Of a stretch of DNA of 64,000 nucleotides, positions 11,001 through 21,469 are shown piece after piece. Numbering within the stretch: position 1 is the first letter of the stretch; each line of letters begins with the position of its first letter. The translations under genes and the position numbers were made by a program. The notes below the pieces were generated by a model. That model did no database searches, was not told the origin of the DNA, and saw only the letters and a program-made list of their open reading frames with translations. The stretch covers positions 21,819,615 to 21,883,614 of the forward strand of contig CM060850.1 of assembly GCA_030737835.1 (NCBI GenBank), given 5' to 3'. Source of the DNA: Acorus gramineus (taxonomy: Eukaryota; Streptophyta; Magnoliopsida; Acorales; Acoraceae).

Positions 11001-14000
11001 GACTGCTACTCTTCCTGACACCTAGTAATATTGATTGGTACCTAATTTCTGAAAGGCTAGTTGATGAGCAAGAGAGGAGTCCACCCTGCCTTGGCCAAGA
11101 CCATCATTACCTACTTGGCATTTCTTTAAAAGAAAAAAAGACCATAATTACCTATTCTTATGGCTATCATCATGTGTAAAATAAACTAGATGGCACTCTC
11201 CTTTCCTATTACTGGGTGTAACTGCAACAGATAAGTGAATGCGTGAAAATATACAGGGAGTAAAATGAGCTACCAGTGTAAATCTGTTTTCTGTTTTATT
11301 TTTTAATCTCATGTTTGACTTAGAGACTCCTCTTTCCCCCCTGTAATCAATATTTTTTTTACACCTTGCAGCTGCAACTGCAGTAATATTAATATCAAAG
11401 CCAAAAATTAATGTTTTTGATGCTTAAAGAGCAAAGGTTTGAAGTTCTTGATGTTGATAATTATTATATAATTTAGCAGGTAGACTTTCTAAATCTGAAT
11501 ACAAATCATGGCAATGCTTAATCTAATATAAAAAACAATTATATTAGATAGAGATGGGTAAAAATGTAAAATGGTTTCAATAGTGTTTTATTATTTTATA
11601 ATCGAGTCCAATCTTTGTTTCACGTTGTCATGCATCGACGGGTCACAATGATGAAAGCTCATGCATGCATGCTCCTGTGTACAAACTGATAGCTTTCCAT
11701 CATGAGCTATATAATCTTACAAGCATCATGGTACATGTGCTTCTTTGTAGTAATTTGTTGCGTCATTACTCTTTTTAGCAGTTCTATATTGTCATTTGAA
11801 AGAAGAATCTCATATGTTTTATAATTTGGTGCAGGAGTTGCTACTGCTTTTGCTGGTAGAGATATCCTTGGGAATTTCCTCAGTGGATTGTCTTTGCAGT
11901 TTGCAAAGCCATTTTCAACAGGAGAGACAATAAAAGTAATTTCTTTATATAATATTTCTACACTGACAATTTGTTTATTTGTGCTGATTATATTACACTT
12001 ACATGAGAACTTCCATTTTATGATCTTTAGGGTAGACTTGTGCAGCTTAAATTATTTACTTAACTCAAGGCCAAAATCAATGCTATGCAATGTTTCAAAA
12101 TGCACTGTGGTCCCGAGGCATGAAAGAGGGTCTCAGACCTGGGCCATGGTATTATCATAAGCGCATAGACATCATGCATGGTCGCATGTGCCAGTAGCAC
12201 ATGCAATCACATCTAGTTTCTGTGACCTTTTTTCCCCCTAAATGCAGACAACTCTTTTACATTGTTGTTTTCAATAGATTGTTATACGACATGTGAGCAT
12301 CTCTTCATCAGACACCACGCCCACAGTATGGGGCCCCAAATCTGGAGATTCTGTTCACTGATCATTTTGGGGACCAGGACCAGGGGAAGGGGGGGATATA
12401 ACCTTCTGCTCATGAGGAATGAGGAGGATGCACTAATCGATGGCCTCTGCAATGCAACTGGAGAAGGGTACCTCCTCACCGTTGAAGACGAAATGAATTA
12501 ACCTCAATGCCCTACCCCGCCTCCTCGCTTCTATCTCTATAGTTTTTTCTTTTATCTTTCTTCTTCTTCTTGTGTAATTAAATTAGGGTTTTAAGTGTTT
12601 TTTTTAACAGTCTGCATAATCTGGGTTTTGAGTGAAAGAGGGGGCCTGTATATTGTCAGATAGAGGAGTGAGAAACTTTTTTTGTGGGAACATGATTTAT
12701 GACTCCTAGTAATTCTGGCAATTGGAACACCAACTAATTAGATGGGAATAGAAAATAGGAAGTGAAACAATTTGACACTCTTGAATTGTAATTCCTTCCA
12801 ATTTCAAGTCTTCATTTCAAATCCAAAATTGTACCCTAGTTTTGTTAATGAAATTTGGTGGTAGAATTCATACCTTGTTCTCAAAAAGAAAAATAAGAAA
12901 AAGAAAAAAGGAATTGGTTAGACTTGGGAATTGCAATTCCAATTTTAGCAAATGTCAAATTCAATCTAAAAGTTATATGTGGGCCTGGAGGGAATTATAA
13001 TGAATAATGTAAGATATGATTGCCAAAAAATCACTTATTGGGATGCCAAAATAGACTTCCTGTGAAAGCTATCTTTTGTGGCCTTTTAGGATGTGGAGGA
13101 AACAACTTCCCAAGTAAGTGCTTTCTTCGAAACTGAATGGAAGACCATCCATCCTTAGCATGGAAACTGTGCCCAACATGACTTTGGAATGTTATAAGAA
13201 ATCCCATGACTTCACTAATGTATTGTTTTTACTTTGTTGACATGAAATTTACCATTGTTTTGCAGGCTGGGACCATAGAAGGTCAAGTCATAGAGATTGG
13301 ACTCACAACTACATCCTTACTAAATTCTGAGAAATTTCCTGTGATAGTTCCTAATTCATTATTTTCCAGTCAGGTGAGAAATGCTTCTTACCCCATTTTT
13401 CGTTCAACTCTTATTCTGCAGCCGTTACATAAGTTGCTCATAGATGTAATCAACAATCTGTGTGACACTCTCTGAAAATGCACGATAATATACTGATTAT
13501 CCATTTTCATCAATAAAATTTTAAATGTTTAGTAGGTGTGCAATCAACTTTGACTCCATTTTCTGAAGCTACCTAGTTTTCAGGATCAGTTTTCGACTTA
13601 TGTGGTCATTCTTCACTGTGGGGACATGTCCTATACTTGTGCAGGATGGAATGGGAATACATGTCTCATTTTAAAGAATTCTTATAGATGGAGTAAAATA
13701 TCTCAACAAATGTCCTACTTCGTCCACCCTATCTGAAAGGCCAAGAACAATTGTCATGTGACTTACCCAGCGATGCTAAATTACAGGGAAGCCTGGGTTA
13801 AGTGTACAATTTTTTGATTCATTGTAGCAAGGCTAAACCGCAATATATAAGCAATGAAAGAAAATATGATATTGTTCTACAGCCCTAGAGTGCTAATTCC
13901 CAATATGGATTTTAGTTATTTGTACCCATATTCTTTTCATATCTATTACGATTGGATCTTACAAGAGTATTATCCATGTTCTTAGTGAGGAAAATAGCTT

Positions 14001-15499
14001 GCAACACTTCGATGCAAAAATTCAAGGTTTTGGTCGTTGTTCTTAAGGAATATAAAATACCGATGATCACTATATCTTTCTAGTCGGGGAGCCCCAATTG
14101 ACATCAATAAATTAAGTCAATATTTCATGTAAATATCTGTTATGCGTGATGCAAAGTTCATTATAATTCTGTCATATTCTGAAATTGAATATTCTTTATT
14201 TTGCTTTCATAACTTGGAGTCATTTGTAAATTTTTTTCTTTATAACTAACATTGGCTGTATATTTTTTAAAACAGGTGGTTCATATAGAAACTATGAATT
14301 CTTATTTACAGGATGTGTCAAAAAACCAATGTTGGTGAGGCACATGAAAAACATTATTTATTAAAATAAACTTGATCAATATCCTGTAGAATTTTGCAGG
14401 TAATTGTGAACAAATCACGGGCTCAATGGCGTTCCACAGTAAGGAAGATCCCTCTACGCATTCAAGATTTGGATAAAATCCCCCTTCTTTCTGAGGAGAT
14501 TAAAAGTATGCTAGCATCTAATCCAAAAGTATTTTTGGGGAAGGAGGCTCCCTACTGTTTCCTGTCCCGAATAGAAAATTCTTATGCAGAGCTCACTGTT
14601 GGGTGCAATCTGCAAAATATGGTGAGATGTGATTATGTTGTATTTATTCTCTTATCCATTAGTACTTAATTTCATGTCTCTGCATGCTTTCCTTTTATGT
14701 GATGTTGAAGGATGACAGAAAATGTGACTGGAGTGGTTACTCTAACGTGAATTTCATGTTTGCTCTTCATTCAAGTGTATTGTCATTTTTTTTGTCAACA
14801 TATGTTTTTAGGTCCATTTGTATTCCCCGGTTCTTCTTTAAAAGGCCTGCAACATTTATTAGTGGTGGAATTTCCATTTGGATAAGATAAGCTCTCACTA
14901 GGCTTTCTGCTGAAACAAACTCTCATTAGGCATCGTGAAGAAATGCTCCATGTAAAATGTAAAAGCATGGATTGGGCTACACTCTCAATGTAAAATGAAT
15001 GCTTCTTCATCTAACATGAATGTTTCAACCAAATCAAGGAAACCCATATGCTCACTTGCTTCTTTTTTTTTTTTGTTTCAGAAATCACATTTAACCCATG
15101 CAATTTCATATGCTGTAAAACTGTTGATTAGTTTTGTCTACATATGACAAGTTCAATAAATTATATTGTACCTTTTATCCTCCTTGCCTAAAAAAGGATA
15201 GGCTTTTGTCCCAACATGGTTTTCTTCAAAGTTGCGAAACTTACTCCCCAGTATGCTTGTAATCCCAAAAGGATGCTGCTCCTATCCTCTCTATTTACTA
15301 TTCTTGTTGCTAATTTCTTCTGAATTTTCCATTCACAATGTCCATTTACATATTGTTCTAATATAAGTTTTTTTTGATATTGTAGAAAAGAGATGAATTA
15401 TACTCAACAGAACAATCTATTTTGCTGCAAGTGGCTCAGAAAATCAAGGAACATGGCGTTGAACTTGGAACAACCTATCAAGATTACCCCACAAATTGA
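8002..15499 (+). CDS. MSL1: Mechanosensitive ion channel MSL1, mitochondrial (MscS-like)
   Basis: Six coding exons: 8002-8837, 10288-10565, 11835-11935, 13266-13373, 14400-14621, 15386-15499. All introns are GT-AG and phases match, giving 552 aa. The Arg-rich, acid-poor N terminus (MAGIRTLFMRSFGAAF) looks like a mitochondrial presequence. Hydrophobic helices lie near residues 205-230, 280-312 and 340-372. The MscS pore-helix region GGVATAFAGRDILGNFLSGL follows near 371-390, then the conserved beta domain (EGQVIEIGLTTTSLL; VPNSLFSSQVIVNKSRAQW) and the C-terminal domain to PTN-stop. Sequence and length closely resemble Arabidopsis MSL1, an inner-membrane channel that opens under membrane tension and dampens excess membrane potential. 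The start is chosen for its presequence and agreement with MSL1 proteins. Intron 2 holds a SINE. Copia elements flank both ends. Confidence 0.95.
10849..10993 (-). mobile_element. tRNA-derived SINE in MSL1 intron 2
   Basis: On the minus strand the copy has an A-box-like CATCTTGGTAGGATG and a B-box-like AGGTTCAAGTCT, spaced as in tRNA-derived promoters, and ends in an A-rich tail (the T run from 10849). A perfect 19-bp target duplication (CTTCTCGACTGCTACTCTT) lies at 10830-10848 and 10994-11012. Length is about 145 bp. It resembles plant SINEs of the Au/TS type, though no family search was possible. The perfect duplication implies a fairly recent insertion. Confidence 0.85.
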
Positions 15500-15747
15500 C
15501 TTCCCAGTTCATGCAAGGATTTTTTTGATGTGTCTACCAGAGCTTTTTCAATTGCTTCCCTCATCATGCTAAAATCCGTGTCGCTACTCTCTCAATATGT
15601 GCAGCATGTCTTATCGCATAATCATCGTGAGAGCAGGAAACTTTTTTGCTATGAACATCTAAATACGTTTTAATTGAAACACTGGTGCTTCTTTAGATGC
15701 ATACGGATCTGGGCATGATCGATTCCCTTGCGAGTTTATGTAGGAGT
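15500..15747 (+). other. MSL1 3' untranslated region, proximal part
   Basis: Non-coding sequence following the MSL1 stop codon. It ends at the GGAGT target duplication of copia B. No AATAAA signal was seen before the insertion, so the original 3' UTR may have continued into what is now 20461-20936. Confidence 0.45.
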
Positions 15748-15873
15748 TGTTAGAATATGAAAAGAATGAATCAAGAATCTTATTGGGGTTTGTATCCAAT
15801 ATTTATAGTACAAAAAGGGAAACAAGAAAAAGACTAATCTACCCTTAACCCTAACATATATATACATTTAACA
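15748..15873 (-). repeat. 3' LTR of copia B
   Basis: 126-bp LTR, three mismatches to 20330-20455. It is followed inward by the run of Cs that is the purine tract on the minus strand. Confidence 0.95.
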
Positions 15874-15924
15874 CCCCCCCTCAAACATGGTGGATCATAC
15901 ACCGAGAGTTTGCTCAACAAGAAA

Positions 15925-18900
15925 TCATGCCGCTGAAGTGTATGAGACTTTGTGAAAAAGTCTGATAACTGAAGAGAAGAGATATATGGGAGTGATATAG
16001 TGCTGCAAGAAAATGATGACGGACGAAGTGACAATCGATCTCGATGTGCTTCGTACGTTCATGAAATACTGGATTGCTAGCAATCTGAATGGCGCTCTTG
16101 TTGTCACAATATAGAGAGTAGACGCAGATAGAATGACACCCATGTCAAAGAGGAGGCGCCGAAGCCAAACAACCTCAGCAGTAGCAGATGCCATAGCACG
16201 ATATTCGGCATCAGCACTCGAACGAGAAACAATGTCTTGTTTCTTGGCCTTCCAAGATATAAGAGAGTCCCCAAGAAAGACACATATACCAGTTGTGGAT
16301 TTTCGATCTGTGACATCTCCTGCCCAATCAGCATCAGTATAAGCGCGAAGTTCAAGAGTAGAAGAAGACGGTAACAGCAGAGCACGAGATATAGTGCCAC
16401 GTAGATAGCGTATAATCCGAAGAACTGCTGCATAATGAACAGTACGAGGGGTAGCAACAAACTGACTGACAATATGCACAGCATAGGCAATGTCAGGACG
16501 AGTGACAGTGAGATAGACGAGGCTTCCAACAAGTTGTCTATAACGAGTAACATCAGAAAGTGGTTCTCCATCGTCAGGCCGGAGCTTAGCATGAAGCTCA
16601 ATAGGAGTAGGAGAAATGCGATCATCAGTCAGACAGGCACGGTCGATCAAGTCAGCAGTATACTTGCGTTGGGAGAGAAGATAACCACGCGGAGCAGAAG
16701 CAACTTCCAAGCCTAGAAAATAGCGAAGTTTGCCAAGATCTTTCATCTCAAATTGACGCTGAAGATGTTGCTTGACCGACTGTATATGAGACGAATCATC
16801 GCCGGTGATGATCATGTCATCAACATAAAGCAGCAGGATAGTACGATGAGGACCAGAGGTGTGAACAAATAAAGCTGGATCAGAGGAACTCGGAACAAAC
16901 CCAGCAGCACAGATAGCATCAGTGAATCGAGCGAACCAAGCACGAGGAGCCTGCTTGAGACCATAGAGAGCGCGGTGAAGATGGCATACATGACCAGATG
17001 AATGAGGAAGACCCGGAGGAGGAGTCATGTAAACCTCCTCTGATAAATCACCATGAAGAAAAGCGTTCTTGACATCAAGCTGATAAATGGGCCATTGACG
17101 AACAGAAGCAACAGAAATCAAAGTACGAACAGTCGTCATCTTTGCTACAGGAGCAAATGTCTCATCATAATCAATACCATGCTGCTGAGTGAAACCACGG
17201 GCAACCAACCGAGCCTTGTGACGCTCAATCGAACCATCAGAGTTGGTCTTGATCTTATAAACCCACTTACAGCTGATAGGAGTCTTCCCTGGAGGAAGTG
17301 GTACAATTTTCCACGTATGAGTGCGTTGTAATGCACTAAGCTCCTCTGCCATAGCACCTTCCCATTCTGGAATGCCGACAGCCTCACGATATGATTGGGG
17401 CTCCCAGTGAGTGGAAACAGCTGAAAGAAAACACTGAAAACTAGGAGAAAAAGAATCAGAGGCAACCAAGCTAAGTCGTTGAGGAGGTCGACGAGCGCGA
17501 GGCGGATTGCGACGAGGAGCAACTGGTGCGGGATCGACTACCGGTGCGGGGTCGACTGCTGGTGTATGGTCGACTGCTGATGCGGGGTCGACTGCTGGGG
17601 CATGGTCGACTACTGGTCGAACAACATCAGGCGCAGGAGCAACAACAGGGGGACTCGGCTCACATGAATCATCCGAAGAAGGAGATATAGGGGATGGCAA
17701 GGTCGTAGATGGGACAGATGAAGGAATAGAAGCCGGTGGGATAGACGATGGGGATGACTCAGGAGATGAGAAATCCAGAAAAATAAGGTCATCAACAGTA
17801 GACGGAGGAAGTGGAGCCGGAGGTGAGCGAAGAGCATAATAAGGATGATGCTCCCAAAATGTGACATGACAAGAAATGCGAAGACGTCGTGCAATAGGAT
17901 CATAACACTTGTAACCCTTATGTTGAATACTGTATCCAAGAAAAACACACATAGCAGAACGAGGAGAAAGCTTGGTACGTTCAGTGGGAGGAAGAAGAAC
18001 AAAACATGTGCAACCAAAAACACGAAGACGAGAATAATCAGGTGGCTGATTGTGAAGCCGCTCAGATGGTGAGATACCACCAGTAATAGATGACGGAGTG
18101 CGATTGATGAGATACACACTTGTGAGAACTGCCTCACCCCAAAACTCAACAGGGACGGATGCAGAAAGAAGTAAAGATCGAGTCATCTCAAGGATGTGAC
18201 GGTGTTTACGCTCAGCAACGCCATTTTGTTGATGAGCATAAGGAGTGGAAAACTGAGGAAGGGTGCCTTGGGATGTCAAATATTCACTAAAAGCCTTAGA
18301 ACAATATTCACCACCACAATCAGAGCGTAACACCTTAATACGACGAGAAAATTGAGTCTCAACCATGGTAGCAAAAGAAGTATAAATACGCAATAAATCT
18401 GAACGACTAGAGAGAAGGTAAATCCAAGTGAAACGAGAATAGTCGTCGATAAAAATGACATAATATCGATTTCCCCCTTTTGAAAAAATAGGAGACGGAC
18501 CCCAAATATCAGAATGAACTAAATCAAAGGGAGAATCTGAAATATGCGAACTGGAAGGGAAAGGAAGAGCCACTGTCTTACCCAATTTACAGCCCACGCA
18601 TGGTTGAAGATCCGTGCGAGAAAATGATCCTAATGCACCGGTGCTAACAAGATATCGGAGTCTAGGCTGAGACAAATGACCAAGACGACGATGCCAAAGA
18701 TCGAAAGGGGAAGGGGAATTTGTATCTAACTGCACAGAAGCAGCGGAAGGCAGAGGAACATGAAGCTGATCCATGTAATAGAGTCCACCTTGTCGTCGCC
18801 CAGTCCCAATCCGTCTCCCAGTAAGTCGATCCTGAACAGAACAAGATGATGAATCAAATGTGATCGTATAACCAAGGTCAGCAAGTTGACTGACAGAAAA

Positions 18901-19458
18901 CAAACTCATGGAAAGTTTAGGAACATGCAAAACATTTGGCACATTAAATCGATGAGAATGATCAGAAAGAATGCCAGAGCTCGAGACAGACATAGGAGAA
19001 CCATCAGCAGTGCGAATAAGTGAAGGAGAACGGAGTGGTGTACAATTAACAAGAATCGATGCATCCGATGTCATGTGATGGGAAGCCCCAGAATCAAGAA
19101 CCCATGAGGTAATCGGTATACCTGGTACGGGAGTAGAAGCAGACTGAACAGAACCAGAAAGATCTATACCAGTCAATGATCGTAACATAACATAAAGCTG
19201 TTGATATTGATCTTGTAGCCCCTTTAAATGTGCAATAAGGTGAGCTGTGGTAAACTGTGACTGAGCAGAAGCAACGCGAGGTGCAATTGATGTACATATC
19301 TGATCCTGACAAAGAGAAGATTGAGTAGACGACTGGATTGATAAAGAGAAAGCGGCATCTCGAGCACGTTTTCTAGCCAACTTGCGGCAATCGAGGGTCA
19401 CATGTCCAAAGGAGTGACAATATCTGCAATCCATAGTACTTGCACAGCAATAGATCAA
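15925..19458 (-). pseudogene. Copia B pol polyprotein region
   Basis: One long minus-strand open frame of 1177 codons. In order it holds a CX2CX4HX4C zinc knuckle (CRYCHSFGHVTLDC), the copia protease motif (WVLDSGASHHMT), the gag-pre-integrase part (LWHRRLGHLSQ), integrase (DDYSRFTWIYLL; HQQNGVAERKHRHIL), reverse transcriptase (HGIDYDETFAPV; LYGLKQAPRAWF; LLYVDDMIITG) and RNase H (YTDADWAGD). These activities would copy and insert the element. It is treated as a fossil because it is an old insertion without an evident full gag. Confidence 0.93.
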
Positions 19459-19539
19459 AATAAACAGTATCTGATAGATCCAAAACAGTCACAGATGCGT
19501 AGATCACGAAAAGCTGATCAAAATGAGTACCAATATGAC

Positions 19540-20250
19540 TATATTTGGAGTCCGAATGAGCCCGTAGCGGCCGGATAAAGAAAATACCGAAAGATAGATG
19601 ACAGAGCGACAAACGGGTCGGGTCGGGCCGCGGATCCGGGTCGGGCACGTAACCGGGTCGGGTCGCGGATCCGGGTCGGGCAGCTGAAGCCGGGTCGGGC
19701 AGCTGGGCCGGGCGCGAGCGGGTGCTGGGCCGGGCGCGCGCGGGCGCGAAGCACGGGATCTCGGGACAAATTCCCGGGAGATCCGGGATGCTGTCCGGGA
19801 CCGAATCCGGGACAGGATCCCAGGAAATCCGGGCTGGTCGGCGCGGATCCGCGCTGATCACGCAATTCCGAGACGACACGCAGGCAGACGCGGACGGGGC
19901 GCGGGCATGGCGCGCGGATGGGCAGGGCGCGGAAGGGGCGCGGGCAGGGAGCCGGCAGGGCGCGGCAGGGCGCGGCAGGGCGCGGACTGTGCGCGCGTGG
20001 GGGACTGGGCGGGGCAGGGCGGTGCTGGATGGCGCTGCAGAGTTGCAAGGCAGCACGAGGCGGCGCAGCATGGCGGCGCAGCGGCGGCACAGCAGCGGTG
20101 ATGCACGAGGCTGTGACAGGGGCAACGGCGGGGCTGCGGCGGGGCTGCGGCAGGGGCAGCGGATCTGCACGGGGCTACGGCAGGGGTAGCGGATAAGTGC
20201 GGGCAGCGGCGGGGCTGCGCGCGGGTGACACGAACAGAACGACGGACAGC
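19540..20250 (-). repeat. GC-rich leader block of copia B
   Basis: Strongly GC-rich with repeated CGGGTCGGG, CGGGATC and GCAGGGCGCGG words, lying between the 5' LTR/primer site and the coding region. Several overlapping Arg/Ala/Pro-rich frames here look like by-products of base composition. A related block, with shared phrases such as GAGATCCGGGAT and CCGGGACAGG, recurs in copia C at about 63350-64000. Confidence 0.7.
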
Positions 20251-20329
20251 GGAGCGTGGACGATCTCCGAACGGAGAGTATCGCCAACAAAAAATCAAGG
20301 AAAAAAATTGGATTCAAGCTCTGATACCA

Positions 20330-20455
20330 TGTTAGAATATGAAAAGAATGAATCAAGAATCTTATTAGGGTTTGTATCCAATATTTATAGTACAAAAAGG
20401 GAAACAAGGAAAAGAGTAATCTACCCTTAACCCTAACATATATATACATTTAACA
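20330..20455 (-). repeat. 5' LTR of copia B
   Basis: 126-bp LTR flanked outward by GGAGT and inward by the TGGTATCAGAGC primer site. Its promoter would drive transcription toward the MSL1 3' end on the opposite strand. Confidence 0.95.
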
Positions 20456-20460
20456 GGAGT

Positions 20461-20936
20461 CATGCCACTTCCCATTTTCATGGTAATGATCTTCTTGTCA
20501 TTGCTACCGGCAAATCTTTTTTTTATTTTCTCTCGTGTTTACATATGAGGGCTAACTAAATCACTTGGAATGATTTCTGCCTATGTTTTTGTTTTAAAAA
20601 AAGTTCAAATGACTAAACATGTAATATCTTTCGCCAATGCTTGACATTCATAGGTATAGTGATTTCCAATACATGCATCTTTACTATGCAAAAAAAATTT
20701 ATACAACTTTTTTTTTTTTTTAACAAAACTTGTATTTCTTTAATAATTTTATGAAGAAAGGAATGGATGATATTTATTTTATTACATGATGTTTGTTTTG
20801 ACTGAAATTTTACATTTCCATTTTTTTTTGGTTCGTGGTAGATTTTTACCTCATCAATACGGCAATACCTGATGGTTCCTTGTTCTGTTTCATTTTTATA
20901 AGTTTTTTCTATTCCATTATTGGATCAATAAAATAT
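20461..20936 (+). other. Original MSL1 downstream flank
   Basis: This sequence continues the stretch interrupted by copia B. It is AT-rich and non-coding. An AATAAA hexamer at 20927-20932 could serve MSL1 as a poly(A) signal. It overlaps the 9-bp target duplication (ATAAAATAT, 20928-20936) of the MULE that begins next. Confidence 0.4.
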
Positions 20937-21070
20937 GGGTAATTAGCACTTTTAACCCCCGAAAATTAAAAATTTGCAAAAATAGCCCCGCCACCCGAAT
21001 ATTTGCAAAAACTAGACCCGGCGATATTTTACACTGGAGACGGATTATATATAATCCGTCTCCAGTGTTG
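20937..21070 (+). repeat. Left terminal inverted repeat of the MULE
   Basis: Matches the reverse complement of 36530-36666 with scattered differences. It runs from GGGTAATTAGC through an AAATAGCCCCGCCACCCGAA-type block to the ACACTGGAGACGGATTATA palindrome arm. Confidence 0.88.
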
Positions 21071-21243
21071 CAATCGTAAGTGGCCCATTCACACTAGAGA
21101 CGGATTATATATAATCCGTCTCCAGTGTAAATGGGCCCCTTAATGAATTTACACTGGAGACGGGTTATATATAACCCGTCTCCAGAAGACGGATTGTATA
21201 TAATCCGTCTCCTGGAGACGGATTATATACAATCCGTCTTCAG
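21031..21243. repeat. Array of subterminal palindromes
   Basis: Four to five palindromes lie head to tail. The first (21031-21068) is a perfect 38-bp palindrome with arm ACACTGGAGACGGATTATA. The second (21091-21128) is nearly identical. The third (21151-21186) has GGGTTATA arms. The rest (21186-21242) are built from GGAGACGGATT and AATCCGTCTC units. They are separated by AT-rich or GGCCC-containing spacers. The same core also occurs at the right end and in the small derivative at 46935-47971. Confidence 0.9.
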
Positions 21244-21469
21244 TCCTTTTTTTTTTTTTTTTTGGTTTTATACATTGTTGGTTATCTCACCTGTATAAAA
21301 ATTCCTGCTTGAACATGCATAAATGTAATAAAATTGCATTGATATTTACATAAATCCATTATAATCACTTGACTCCAGTTTCTAAACACCAATGAAAATA
21401 CATAAATATAATACACACAAATGAAAATGCATGAATATAATAAAAGTGTTTTACATCCCATAAATACAA

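Larger units (their letters stand above)
15748..20455 (-). mobile_element. Ty1/copia LTR retrotransposon with 126-bp LTRs (copia B)
   Basis: Minus-oriented element with exact 5-bp target duplications GGAGT at 15743-15747 and 20456-20460. The LTRs of 126 bp both run TGTTAG...TTTAACA. The primer site TGGTATCAGAGC, complementary to initiator Met tRNA, lies at 20318-20329 directly inside the 5' LTR. A G-rich purine tract (GAGGGGGGG) adjoins the 3' LTR. The LTRs differ at three positions (about 2.4%), so it is young, roughly one to a few million years depending on the rate assumed. Parts seen are a GC-rich leader, a zinc knuckle, protease, integrase, reverse transcriptase and RNase H. A capsid-type gag domain is not evident. 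It looks largely whole through pol, with perhaps one or two breaks. Confidence 0.96.

Noticed and set aside
19373-20449. 358-codon minus frame across the copia B leader
   Set aside because: Low-complexity product of base composition, overlapping the 5' LTR and primer site. No gag or other motif seen.
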